A stretch of 64,000 nt of DNA. Source: Candidatus Galacturonatibacter soehngenii (GTDB lineage: Bacteria > Bacillota > Clostridia > Lachnospirales > Lachnospiraceae). The notes beneath the pieces are model-generated. The model was not told where the DNA came from, ran no database searches, and worked only from the letters and a program-made list of their open reading frames with translations. The DNA is taken from the NCBI RefSeq assembly GCF_008830185.1, contig NZ_WAGX01000005.1, forward strand, positions 1,364,001 through 1,428,000, given 5' to 3'. Below are positions 56,314 to 64,000 of the stretch, piece after piece. The first letter of the stretch is position 1, and every line of letters begins with the position of its first letter. Position numbers and translations under genes: made by a program.

Positions 56314-56724
56314 CTAAAAATTCAACTGTTTTGCTATGCTTTGCATTTCTTCCTCTGTAATATCATGAACCGTCCAGCCAACTTTTGCATCATCATTTAT
56401 AAATCTTGGAATCAAATGGATATGGAAGTGAAACACAGTTTGTCCTGATGCTTCCTTATTGTTTTGTACAATATTGAATCCATCACAAGAAAGTGCCTTT
56501 GTCATTTTCTCAGCCAGCTTCTTCGCCAAAACAAAGGCTTTCGCAGTCATCTCCTCACTTAATTCATAAATATCTTCATAATGCTGCTTTGGAAGAATCA
56601 ATGCATGTCCTTTTGATGCAGGACCTCTGTCTAAGATTACTTGAAATAATTCATCTTCATAGATGGTAACAGATGGAATCTCTCCATTTGTAATTTTACA
56701 GAAAATACAATCGTTATTTTTCAT
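56314..56724 (-). CDS. HIT-family nucleotide hydrolase/transferase
   Basis: 136 residues. It has DCIFCKITNGEIP with a CxxC near the start, LDRGPASKGHALILPKQH, and the catalytic His triad in FHFHIHLIPRF (H-x-H-x-H). The layout is that of the HinT/Hit branch, which cuts AMP-linked compounds. AAGGAG precedes the ATG. It is monocistronic and convergent with murG. Confidence 0.95.
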   Translation of the reverse strand: MKNNDCIFCKITNGEIPSVTIYEDELFQVILDRGPASKGHALILPKQHYEDIYELSEEMTAKAFVLAKKLAEKMTKALSCDGFNIVQNNKEASGQTVFHFHIHLIPRFINDDAKVGWTVHDITEEEMQSIAKQLNF

Positions 56725-56820
56725 TTTACAGTCTCCTTACTTTGTGTGTCACATTTTGTTACATTAATCTATTTGTAATATTTACAATTTAGTGCTAGAC
56801 TGAGTTGGGGTGATAAATGA

Positions 56821-57561
56821 ATGTTAAATAACAATGACAGGCAACAACTAGAGAAATTAATGGAAACAGATCCTGAACTTAATCGTCTTATAACCAATGT
56901 TATGGAAACTTACAAATTTAATATTTGTAAATTTTCACATGAACTAAGAAATCCTATCACATTAATCAATAGCTCTTTGCAATTGATTGAATCTCAGCAC
57001 CCTGAAGTAAAAAACTTTAAGTTTTGGAATGAAACAATGGCTGATATTCAATATGTTCGATCCTTATTAGACGAATTATCCACTTATAATCAAAGTGAAA
57101 CTTTGCACATGTCTAGTTATAGTATCAGTGAGCTTATGGATTCTGTTTGTTCTTCTATTCGTAATGATACTTGTGACTATTGCACACTTACCTGCACTTA
57201 CGATAATTCTCTGCCGATTATGACTGGAGATATGGTAAAGATGCGACAAGTAATTACGAACTTACTTAAAAATGCAAAAGACGCTGTTAACCCTGAAAAC
57301 GGTTCCATTCAAGTACGCATACAAAATTTGAATAACTCCCATATTCAAATTATCATTTCAGATAATGGCTGTGGTATCCACCCTGAATATCAGGATACCG
57401 TGTTTGAACCGTTTGTGACCCATAAAACAAATGGGTCAGGACTTGGCCTTTCTATATGCAAAAATATCATTGAGGCCCATGGTGGTTCTATACGATTTGA
57501 ATCACAAATCAATATAGGAACCTCCTTTTATATAACACTCCCAATCTCTTCTAATGTTTGA
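56821..57561 (+). CDS. Soluble orphan sensor histidine kinase
   Basis: 246 residues, no membrane helix and only about 35 residues ahead of the kinase core. The H box is KFSHELRNPITLINSSLQLI, the N box NLLKNAKDAVNP, and the G boxes DNGCGIHPEY and NGSGLGLSICKNII. No response regulator lies next to it. Short orphan kinases of this kind feed the sporulation phosphorelay in some spore formers, but that link is inference. GGGGTG is upstream of the ATG. Confidence 0.88.
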   Translation: MLNNNDRQQLEKLMETDPELNRLITNVMETYKFNICKFSHELRNPITLINSSLQLIESQHPEVKNFKFWNETMADIQYVRSLLDELSTYNQSETLHMSSYSISELMDSVCSSIRNDTCDYCTLTCTYDNSLPIMTGDMVKMRQVITNLLKNAKDAVNPENGSIQVRIQNLNNSHIQIIISDNGCGIHPEYQDTVFEPFVTHKTNGSGLGLSICKNIIEAHGGSIRFESQINIGTSFYITLPISSNV

Positions 57562-57566
57562 CCACG

Positions 57567-57589
57567 CCCACGATTTTCGTGGGTTTTTT
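57567..57589 (+). terminator. Terminator of the orphan kinase gene
   Basis: CCCACG (57567-57572) pairs with CGTGGG (57578-57583), followed directly by T6. This is a textbook intrinsic terminator six bases past the stop codon. Confidence 0.92.
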
Positions 57590-57590
57590 A

Positions 57591-57625
57591 TATAATAGGA
57601 AAGTTCTTTGAACTTCCCTATTATA
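57591..57625 (-). terminator. Hairpin downstream of the flavodoxin-SCP2 gene
   Basis: TATAATAGG plus AAGTTC pairs with GAACTT plus CCTATTATA (57591-57625), with one mismatch. It directly follows the stop of the minus-strand gene. Part of this sequence (AAGTTC...GAACTTTCC, TATTATA) recurs near the left IS91 junction at 28139-28165. Confidence 0.7.
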
Positions 57626-57629
57626 ATTT

Positions 57630-58619
57630 CTAAAAAGTGAATACATCATCTAATAACCGAAGAATTTTAAAATCACCCTTTGCCGTCATCTCTCCAGACA
57701 TAAATGCTCTTTGAAATGTCATCTTACCATGTATGATACTATCCATCACTTGGCTTGTCAGTTTAATTTCCACATCTACATTCTCTTTATTACCATAATA
57801 ACAATTTATTTCACTTTTATTAAGTTCCAAAATTAGTTTTTTTTGTTTATCAGATATGGTAAAAGCATAGCTTGAGATAGCTTCATTTTTTGATTCAAAA
57901 TGACTTTTAAAATCATTGATATATTCCATTCCTGCTGTATTATCACTTAAATCTAATTTGGCCTTAAAAAGACTGGCAAGCTCTTCAATGTCTGCCTTTT
58001 GCTTTTTAACATATCGATCATCAGAGGCAAATTTTGATAATTGTTCTGTTTCTTGTGGCGTAAGTTCAATACCTTTTGTTCTTAATACATTTTGCTTTAC
58101 AGCCATGTTACTGGTAGGCATGTTCTTTAATTTTTGAGATATCGCTCGATATAAATTCTCAGATGCCTTTTCAATCAAAACGGAGTAATCCTCATTCACT
58201 TCAAAACTTGCTAAATCATCCACATATCCACAAATTCCATTGCATTCCAAGCCTCCAAGTAAGGTCCATGCATTGGATAATGTAAGACTTGCTTCTCTTT
58301 CGCCATAGGTAGTTGACATCACTACTGGCTGCATATAAACACTGCTTAATTTTTCTTTATCCGCATACAGCCAACAAGCGTCAAGAAACATTTGCATATA
58401 TCCACCAATTCCAAGCCATTCTACAGTGGTGGCAAGGATGATACCATCTGCTGCTTTAAGGGTTTGTGGTAATGTCATAATCGAATTTTTTTGTTCAAAA
58501 AGATTATATTTTACTGTTTCTACTCTTAGTTCGTCAAATACCTGCTGCATTTTATTTATGACATATAAAGTAGGGTCATCAATAAGCCCTCTTCCCCCAT
58601 AATATATATTTATTCTCAT
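57630..58619 (-). CDS. Flavodoxin-like reductase fused to an SCP2-like domain
   Basis: 329 residues. The N-terminal part (about 1-165) is a flavodoxin-like fold: INIYYGGRGLIDDPTLYVIN, then ILATTVEWLGIGGYMQMFLD, as in NADPH-dependent FMN reductase-like proteins. A helical linker follows, and the last 100 residues (about 230-329) have the sterol carrier/SCP2 pattern, with VDVEIKLTSQVMDSIIHGKM and GEMTAKGDFKILRLLDD. So a redox flavoprotein is joined to a hydrophobic ligand-binding domain. The ligand is unknown. AGGAGG precedes the ATG. Confidence 0.82.
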   Translation of the reverse strand: MRINIYYGGRGLIDDPTLYVINKMQQVFDELRVETVKYNLFEQKNSIMTLPQTLKAADGIILATTVEWLGIGGYMQMFLDACWLYADKEKLSSVYMQPVVMSTTYGEREASLTLSNAWTLLGGLECNGICGYVDDLASFEVNEDYSVLIEKASENLYRAISQKLKNMPTSNMAVKQNVLRTKGIELTPQETEQLSKFASDDRYVKKQKADIEELASLFKAKLDLSDNTAGMEYINDFKSHFESKNEAISSYAFTISDKQKKLILELNKSEINCYYGNKENVDVEIKLTSQVMDSIIHGKMTFQRAFMSGEMTAKGDFKILRLLDDVFTF

Positions 58620-58674
58620 GTATACCTCCTAGTATTCCTCAACAGTAAGAAATGATTTGGTTAAACCTTATTCT

Positions 58675-59310
58675 TTATTGTATAATATCACTGTCAAAAC
58701 GGCAAGAAGGTTTTTTTCTTCGATACAGCAAAAGAGCAATTATAATGCCACTTAAAAATCCCCCAATATGAGCTAAATTATCAATCCCAGATTCGCTATA
58801 TCCATGATAAAGACTAAATAAAGCTAATAAACCAAGTCGAGTTGAAGTCATCTCCTCTAGACGTCCTTTATTTACAATTACCACATAAAGCAACGCTCCA
58901 ATCACTCCAAATACGGCTCCTGATGCACCTGCAGATACCACAACTTCTCCTTTGCTATAATTATAAACACAAGAAAGAACACTTGCACCAAGTCCACTTA
59001 ATAAGTAGATCATGACAAATCTAACTTTTCCAACAGCACGTTCTAAATTATCACCTAAAAAAAACAAAACCAGCATATTATTAAACAGATGCTCGATTCC
59101 AAAATGCAAGAACATTGAGGTTAATAAACGATAATATTGTCCGTAGTCAATGATTAATGGTGCAAGAGCGGCTCCACTCTCTAACATAAATTTAGAATCA
59201 AGCGTAGAACCCTTCAACTCTAATACGATGAATACAATAATATTTGCCAAAACAAAACAGTTGGTACATATTGCATTTTTCATTACTCTATAATAAGCTT
59301 CTCGAAACAT
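58675..59310 (-). CDS. Rhomboid-family intramembrane serine protease
   Basis: 211 residues from the ATG at 59310, preceded by AGAGG; a GTG at 59406 gives 243 residues but has no site. Six membrane helices are visible. The catalytic pair is S130 in VSAGASGAVFGVIG and H181 in DNLAHIGGFLSG. HFGIEHLFNNM, with the conserved His and Asn pair, also matches. It cuts single-pass membrane proteins within the bilayer; its substrates are unknown. Confidence 0.92.
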   Translation of the reverse strand: MFREAYYRVMKNAICTNCFVLANIIVFIVLELKGSTLDSKFMLESGAALAPLIIDYGQYYRLLTSMFLHFGIEHLFNNMLVLFFLGDNLERAVGKVRFVMIYLLSGLGASVLSCVYNYSKGEVVVSAGASGAVFGVIGALLYVVIVNKGRLEEMTSTRLGLLALFSLYHGYSESGIDNLAHIGGFLSGIIIALLLYRRKKPSCRFDSDIIQ

Positions 59311-59551
59311 AGTAAGCCTCTTTTCATTTCTTAATAAAGAGACATTAACACTTTCTGAAATGGATGTCAACAATATGGGGCGTAGCTTATCACTTAAAAT
59401 GCTCACGATGGGATGAATTTTTTTTCATATTTGCCTCCCTTATCGCAATTAATTATCGACACGTTCATCATATATTCATTATAAATCATTTCTATTAATT
59501 CGGCTTTTTTCCTTAGCGTATCGTATATTAGCGATTATAGTCGAAATATAG

Positions 59552-60874
59552 TTAACGAAACACATATTCAACGGTAGCAAATTGTATCCTATCTTCTGGA
59601 TGTATTTCCACGGTTTCATTGGCCTCTAGCCTTCTGCCATTGTGAAACGTTCCATTTGTAGAGTTCAAATCAGTAAGAAAATATTTGGAGTCTACTTTTT
59701 TTATTTCAGCATGAATTCTGCTTATTCTTTCGTCTAAAACCACTCCGTCTACATGTTCTTGCATTTTCCCAATTAAAAAGGTCTTTTCTTTTAAGTCAAA
59801 GTTTTGATATATGTCCATTGTAGAAATCAGCCTTTTATTTGGTACACGATAATTTAATAATACGGTATTTCCATAATATGAAGATTCCAAATCCTCTTTT
59901 ATACTCTCATTATGTACTTCTTCTTTATGAATTAATGTAACAGGTTCAACACTCTCCTCTTTGTCTTTTTCTAATTTTGTCTGAATTGATTCATCATCTT
60001 CCACAATAATTAAACTATCGGACTCCTCTTCTTGTTTTGACTGTGCCTTTTTATAGAAACTATAGATTACTATTACAATCACTATCAGTAGAACGCCTCC
60101 AACTTTTAGTAATATATCGTTATTTATTTCAATGGATTTGATAACTGCAAGGTTTTGATATAAAAAGTAAAGCAGCAACGCTAAGGCACTTATAATAACG
60201 AGACCTCCAAATAAAAAAAGTGGTTTTTTACTTTTTATTTTTTCTGTACTTTTTTCTACCTCCTCGCTAGCTTGGCTTACTGTTGGAATTTCTTGTTCAA
60301 CCTCTTTTGACTTACTATACTCCACTTTATTTTCCTCTATTGTAATGGAACTTAAGATGTTTCTTAACGAATAATTATCATTCATAGTCTGACGATATAG
60401 CTCATAAGCAGTTGCTACGGTATACTTATCTTCATGGTCGATTCGTTCCAAGATGTAAGCGGTTAATGTATGAAAGCTTTGACTGATATCCTTTTCAAAA
60501 CCAGGCATATAGCAAAAATAAATCTGATTCGTTTCTATGTTCATATATATGTATTCCGGCTCTAAAATAAAGTCATTCGGATTTAAAAGATATTCAAAGC
60601 TACTTTCTAATACCTTTAAAAAGCTTGTAACCAAAATGTTTAACTCTTCTTTTTTTATTTTCTTTTTTTCAAAAATGCGACTAATTGGATGCTTTGATGT
60701 AATCTCATAATAATATTTTGTTGCTTGATCAAATTTTCTAACATTACATTTCAATATAAATGGAATCTTATTTGAGATAAGCATTCTTACACGATAATCA
60801 TCACTATTAGAAAGCGAATCATCACTTAGAATCATATAATTATTGTTTAAGTCTCGTTTAAACTCTAGCTGCAT
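59552..60874 (-). CDS. DUF6382/FHA domain membrane protein of the Tad-like locus
   Basis: 440 residues. The N-terminal domain (about 1-185) resembles DUF6382, with FILEPEYIYMNIETNQIYFCY in the middle. Two membrane helices follow (about 228-247 and 256-275), then a charged stretch. The last 100 residues are an FHA domain with DERISRIHAEIKKVDSKYF and TDLNSTNGTFHNGRRL, the phosphothreonine-binding loops intact. It should recruit phosphorylated partners to the membrane. It is 17 bases after the TadE-like gene, the last of the operon. Confidence 0.88.
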   Translation of the reverse strand: MQLEFKRDLNNNYMILSDDSLSNSDDYRVRMLISNKIPFILKCNVRKFDQATKYYYEITSKHPISRIFEKKKIKKEELNILVTSFLKVLESSFEYLLNPNDFILEPEYIYMNIETNQIYFCYMPGFEKDISQSFHTLTAYILERIDHEDKYTVATAYELYRQTMNDNYSLRNILSSITIEENKVEYSKSKEVEQEIPTVSQASEEVEKSTEKIKSKKPLFLFGGLVIISALALLLYFLYQNLAVIKSIEINNDILLKVGGVLLIVIVIVIYSFYKKAQSKQEEESDSLIIVEDDESIQTKLEKDKEESVEPVTLIHKEEVHNESIKEDLESSYYGNTVLLNYRVPNKRLISTMDIYQNFDLKEKTFLIGKMQEHVDGVVLDERISRIHAEIKKVDSKYFLTDLNSTNGTFHNGRRLEANETVEIHPEDRIQFATVEYVFR

Positions 60875-60891
60875 ATCGTCCTCCTTATTGA

Positions 60892-61332
60892 TTAGTTTAT
60901 AAAACCTTCTACTATCTTACAGTACCTGATAAAGGTTACAGGATTTACGCGATTCATTGATTTTGTTGTAGCGATATTCAAACTGTTACTATTAAAAATC
61001 GTCTGTGAAATAAAAATACTAGGAAAATAAAATACTCCGCTACAAGATACTGTAATCTTTTTCTTTTCCACTTTAATGTTTGTTGTTATGCTTCTTGTTA
61101 CAAGTACTTTATTTAATATTACTTGCTCACAATCTTGTTCTAGCTTTTGTTTAATTTCTGAATTGGATAAATTCTTCTCGTTTGTATACTTGTTGGCAAG
61201 TATAATGGCTCCTTCTTTTATGACTGCATTGTCATGCAAATAAAAGCTTATAAACAAAAGTATAACAATTGTTCCAATAATTAACGGCATAAGCAAGGAT
61301 GCTTCTAATGTATAGCTACCTTTTACCTCCAT
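60892..61332 (-). CDS. TadE-like pseudopilin
   Basis: 146 residues. It opens with KGSYTLEASLLMPLIIGTIV: a short basic leader, then the conserved Glu of TadE proteins and a membrane helix. The rest is exported and contains beta-strand stretches and a single Cys. TadE/TadF pseudopilins are part of the Tad (Flp) pilus machinery and need a prepilin peptidase, which is the next gene upstream. It overlaps that gene by 10 bases. Confidence 0.85.
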   Translation of the reverse strand: MEVKGSYTLEASLLMPLIIGTIVILLFISFYLHDNAVIKEGAIILANKYTNEKNLSNSEIKQKLEQDCEQVILNKVLVTRSITTNIKVEKKKITVSCSGVFYFPSIFISQTIFNSNSLNIATTKSMNRVNPVTFIRYCKIVEGFIN

Positions 61333-61748
61333 ATTATTAGACCTCCAGCAAATGATAGTAACAAAAATGGTATAAATGGAATTTCATAATTTTTATTCAT
61401 ACCTTTTTTGAGTAAAATAAAAGCACCAACAATAGCAGAAAGAAAGGTAGCTGACAACAACAATAATAAGTTATCATAAAAGCCTAAAAATAAGCCCGTT
61501 ACCATTAATATAATTCCATCCCCACTCCCTATTTTTCCTTTTGTCACAAAGCTTATCATTAGTAATACAATTCCAATCCCCACTCCTCCTATTAAGGAAG
61601 TAAGTGGTACTAATTGATAAGAGAGATTACATATGACACCACTTACTAAAAAAGGAATTAAAAAATATAGATTAATTCTTTTTGACTTTAAGTCCATAAT
61701 ACTCATTATGCTAAGCATTGTAAGCACCAAAATTTTAATTACGACCAT
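61323..61748 (-). CDS. GxGD prepilin peptidase (A24, TadV/CpaA type)
   Basis: 141 residues from the ATG at 61748, preceded by GGAGGG. The two catalytic Asp residues are in MSIMDLKSKRI and in GKIGSGDGIIL (GxGD). There are five membrane helices. It is short, lacking the N-terminal methylase domain of PilD, as expected for TadV/CpaA. It should cut leaders from the pseudopilins in this locus. It lies between two TadE-like genes. Confidence 0.9.
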   Translation of the reverse strand: MVVIKILVLTMLSIMSIMDLKSKRINLYFLIPFLVSGVICNLSYQLVPLTSLIGGVGIGIVLLMISFVTKGKIGSGDGIILMVTGLFLGFYDNLLLLLSATFLSAIVGAFILLKKGMNKNYEIPFIPFLLLSFAGGLIIWR

Positions 61749-61762
61749 ATTCCCTCCATACT

Positions 61763-62677
61763 CTAGTTGCCACATCTTTGGCATCGTTGTCTGCCTTCTA
61801 TTTGAGAGATTGGTATTGCAATGATTCCTCTTCGAATTCCACTACAATCTCTTCGTTTATGATAACGATCTCCTGTGTTTGTAATAAATAAGCTTCCATC
61901 TCCTTGCTCATCGCCGCAAAGCTCACATTCATAATATTTTCCACCACTGTCATTTCTAAGATTGCTAACCTGTGTTTCTCTTATTTGAGATACAGATAGG
62001 TTTATATGGGTACAGGAAATATCAACGTGATAAACACTTCCATACTGCGTTATGTAAACCATTTCCTCTTCTGTATCAGAGCCATTCGATGCATCATATC
62101 CAGTCCAAGCTCTTATTCTTGCTCTTTGAATGACTCGTACCTTATCTATTTGAAAGAACTGGAAGGGTATTTTTATGCTATATATACCTACAACGTCAAT
62201 CATATCCTCCTCTTGCATGTAAGAAGATAAAAGAAGGCTAATTCCACCTTCAACATGGTTGATTTCAAAGTAATTCTCACCTAGTTCATTTGTTATCTTA
62301 CTTTTTACATACAGGCTGCTTAACATTCCAGATACCAAGTTTTCTACTTGTCCAGATGCGATGATATCATTACTTTGGGCACGTTCATAGACATAAGCAT
62401 ATAATGCTAAGTCCTTACTTTGTTTGTATAGCTCGTTTCCAACTTCCGCCTGTATCTTTACAATCTCAGTAAAGTACATCATAAAGCAAATAGCAAAGAT
62501 AAAAATCGGGAGCACCATAGCTGCTTCTACCGTAAGACTTGCTTTTTGTGAGATGAATGAAGACACCCTTTCAGTCTTTGTACTCTTCTTATCATTTGGG
62601 GATGATAGTATGTGAAGTGTGTGGAGAGAGTTGTAAGTTTGATTGTAATTTGTATTTTTGTGATTCTGAAAGGGCAT
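61763..62677 (-). CDS. TadE-like protein with two C-terminal Cys-His repeats
   Basis: 304 residues from the ATG at 62677 with AGGAGG; an ATG six bases earlier is too close to that site. After a 45-residue leader, SLTVEAAMVLPIFIFAICFM gives the TadE Glu and membrane helix. The exported part ends in two similar units: YITQYGSVYHVDISCTHI to YECELCG, and FITNTGDRYHKRRDCSGI to RCQRCGN. Each has YHx4C and a closing CxxC, so each could bind a metal. The YHxxxC...CxxC arrangement recalls small domains found at the end of some exported clostridial proteins. Confidence 0.8.
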   Translation of the reverse strand: MPFQNHKNTNYNQTYNSLHTLHILSSPNDKKSTKTERVSSFISQKASLTVEAAMVLPIFIFAICFMMYFTEIVKIQAEVGNELYKQSKDLALYAYVYERAQSNDIIASGQVENLVSGMLSSLYVKSKITNELGENYFEINHVEGGISLLLSSYMQEEDMIDVVGIYSIKIPFQFFQIDKVRVIQRARIRAWTGYDASNGSDTEEEMVYITQYGSVYHVDISCTHINLSVSQIRETQVSNLRNDSGGKYYECELCGDEQGDGSLFITNTGDRYHKRRDCSGIRRGIIAIPISQIEGRQRCQRCGN

Positions 62678-62695
62678 CTTCATTCACCTCCTTTG

Positions 62696-64000
62696 TCAAT
62701 AATAGGAAAAATCCTTTGTTACGCTATAAGAATATGTATCGCTACCTCTTTCTAAGGTTCGAAACGGTAATCTTAAAAATAACCCTTTTGTTTCATATTG
62801 AATGTTTGTTTTGAAGCTTTGAGTACAATTATCAATTCTAAATTTTTCATTTATCATTTGAATATTTAATTCAATTAAATCAAGACTGCGTTTTATCTTT
62901 TTATTGTGATTTGAAAAGTACAAAAGTAATTTCAAATACCCTTCATAATCAATTCCTCCTTCATCTTCCTCCCCGCTATCTAGAACTTCTGATAGATTGC
63001 CTAGATTCTCAAGAGACAGATTCCAATTTGTGCTATTTTTAATAAGTGCTACCTTCTTTCCCGAAAGAAGCATACGAACTTCAAGTACGCTTTCTGCAAA
63101 TGCCCAAGATAGTAACAGAATCATTTGAAGAGCCGCAATAGCAAGTGGTCCCAAGTACCCGACAATTGTAGTTGCCAAGGCAGTGGCTGCCTCTCGTTTA
63201 ACAGAATCTGTTAATAAGTAAGTAAAATTAATCCCTTCTCGCATTAACAATAATTTATTTACAACGGCTTCTAAGTTTGCTTTGTCACTTTCTTTTCCTC
63301 CTAGAATATATTCTGCTTGATACAAAAGAACATCATCATTATCATAGTCTTGTGTTAGATAGTTGGGGAATTTTTCAAAAAGATATTCATTAAATATAGC
63401 TTTGTTGATTGCTCCATTACCTTTCCCTTCAAACGTTCCATTTCCAGTTTTTAATTCTCTTTTTGATGAAACATGATTTAAGTTTCTTATTTTTTTATTG
63501 GATAAGGTAGACGAATCCTCTAGAACAAGTTCTAGAATTGGGGAAGCTTGTAATCCTTTGATGGTATCTGCTGGATTGTATACTTCTGGTGGTTTGGGAG
63601 GTATCTCTACTTCATCTTCTCCCTCCTCTGCCGCTTCAAGTGCTGCATCATACTCAGCCTGATAAGACTCTTTTGCACCATCAATTTCACCTTGCAGACT
63701 ACTTTCCTCCTCTTTATATGTTTCAAAGCTTTCTTGATTTTGTTTAATTTCCTCATTATATTGTCCTAAGAGATCTTGAACAATTGATAAGCCCAGTTTA
63801 TTTTCCATGTAAGCAATTGCTTGACTATAATAAGCCTTTGCGTTGCGATCAGTAGCCAGAACATGTTGATCGGTCATTACATTTGTTACTTTTGTTCGCC
63901 AAAGCTCAGAATAACGAAATAATTCCATTGCTTCTAGCCCTTTTGTAGTATGGGTATTGTATTCTACAAAGGATTTTATTCGAGCATTCACTCGTTCTAT
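62696..64000 (-). CDS. DUF5702-like protein of the Tad-like locus, partial
   Basis: At least 434 residues; the frame is open to the right edge, so the true start lies outside. The visible part has a helical, charged region (about 65-130) with an acidic stretch EAAEEGEDEVEIPPKPPEV, then two hydrophobic segments near SVKREAATALATTIVGYLGP and IAALQMILLLSWAFAES. The C-terminus contains KIKRSLDLIELNIQ and ends FSYY. Its size and place before TadE-like genes resemble the DUF5702 proteins of Lachnospiraceae Tad loci; the family name is from memory. Confidence 0.7.
   Translation of the reverse strand: MERVNARIKSFVEYNTHTTKGLEAMELFRYSELWRTKVTNVMTDQHVLATDRNAKAYYSQAIAYMENKLGLSIVQDLLGQYNEEIKQNQESFETYKEEESSLQGEIDGAKESYQAEYDAALEAAEEGEDEVEIPPKPPEVYNPADTIKGLQASPILELVLEDSSTLSNKKIRNLNHVSSKRELKTGNGTFEGKGNGAINKAIFNEYLFEKFPNYLTQDYDNDDVLLYQAEYILGGKESDKANLEAVVNKLLLMREGINFTYLLTDSVKREAATALATTIVGYLGPLAIAALQMILLLSWAFAESVLEVRMLLSGKKVALIKNSTNWNLSLENLGNLSEVLDSGEEDEGGIDYEGYLKLLLYFSNHNKKIKRSLDLIELNIQMINEKFRIDNCTQSFKTNIQYETKGLFLRLPFRTLERGSDTYSYSVTKDFSYY

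Overview
The window is low-GC, AT-rich bacterial DNA from the Firmicutes, class Clostridia, most probably a spore-forming member of the Lachnospiraceae (Clostridium phytofermentans/Lachnoclostridium-like). This rests on gene content: an F-type ATPase with a Na+-type c subunit, a YwmB homologue, a SAM-I (S-box) leader on metK, TSCPD and small RelA/SpoT-type proteins, a LanFEG/Cpr-type ABC module with its own two-component system, and a Tad-like pilus locus with an FHA protein. The species assignment is inference. Genes are dense, and most of the window (1-25.9 kb and 31.4-42.2 kb) is read from the minus strand.

Region by region. 1-8.2 kb: a YesM/YesN-type sensor kinase and response regulator (regulator cut by the left edge), a large membrane-anchored protein with a degenerate C39-like end, a Methyltransf_32-type methyltransferase, a small Tyr-rich protein and YwmB. 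8.3-16.6 kb: an MGMT-like protein, two small membrane proteins and the complete ATP synthase operon (atpZ-I-B-E-F-H-A-G-D-C) with a clear promoter and terminator. 16.7-25.9 kb: a ComEC-like metallo-hydrolase, a GH43-like glycosidase, metK under a SAM-I riboswitch, an HD-GYP protein, murA, a LysM-G5-M23 envelope peptidase and aroK. 26.2-28.1 kb: a Y-family DNA polymerase preceded by a 13-codon leader ORF that overlaps a terminator-like hairpin, and an XRE-cupin regulator. 28.16-31.30 kb: two identical, head-to-tail 1568-bp copies of an IS91-family (HUH, Y2) element, each with a small acidic passenger ORF. 31.4-38.0 kb: an OLD-like ATPase/Toprim protein, a flavin reductase, a CBS-type pyrophosphatase, a coiled-coil membrane protein, a candidate structured RNA, a small alarmone synthetase and a corrinoid adenosyltransferase. 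38.1-39.8 kb: an ISLre2-family insertion with a 9-bp target duplication. 39.8-44.5 kb: a LanFEG/CprABC-like peptide-antibiotic ABC transporter with a divergent response regulator and kinase. 44.5-49.1 kb: a heterodimeric ABC exporter with a divergent AraC regulator. 49.3-59.3 kb: a conserved small protein, a GGDEF protein, pgi, mtnN, TSCPD protein, murG, a HIT protein, a soluble histidine kinase, a flavodoxin-SCP2 fusion and a rhomboid protease. 59.5-64.0 kb: a Tad-like locus (FHA/DUF6382 protein, TadE-like pseudopilins, a GxGD prepilin peptidase and a DUF5702-like protein cut by the right edge).

Functional threads. Energy and ion coupling: the c subunit carries the full Na+ ligand set. Methionine/SAM: the riboswitch, metK and mtnN (the nucleosidase that clears methylthioadenosine and SAH). 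Cell wall: murA, murG, the M23 peptidase and the LanFEG resistance module. Second messengers: GGDEF, HD-GYP and the (p)ppGpp synthetase. The most distinctive observations are the tandem IS91 pair with a Shine-Dalgarno-sequestering hairpin, the leader-ORF/terminator in front of the polymerase IV gene, and the multi-hairpin candidate RNA at about 36.56-36.76 kb. I found no tRNA, rRNA, CRISPR array or prophage.
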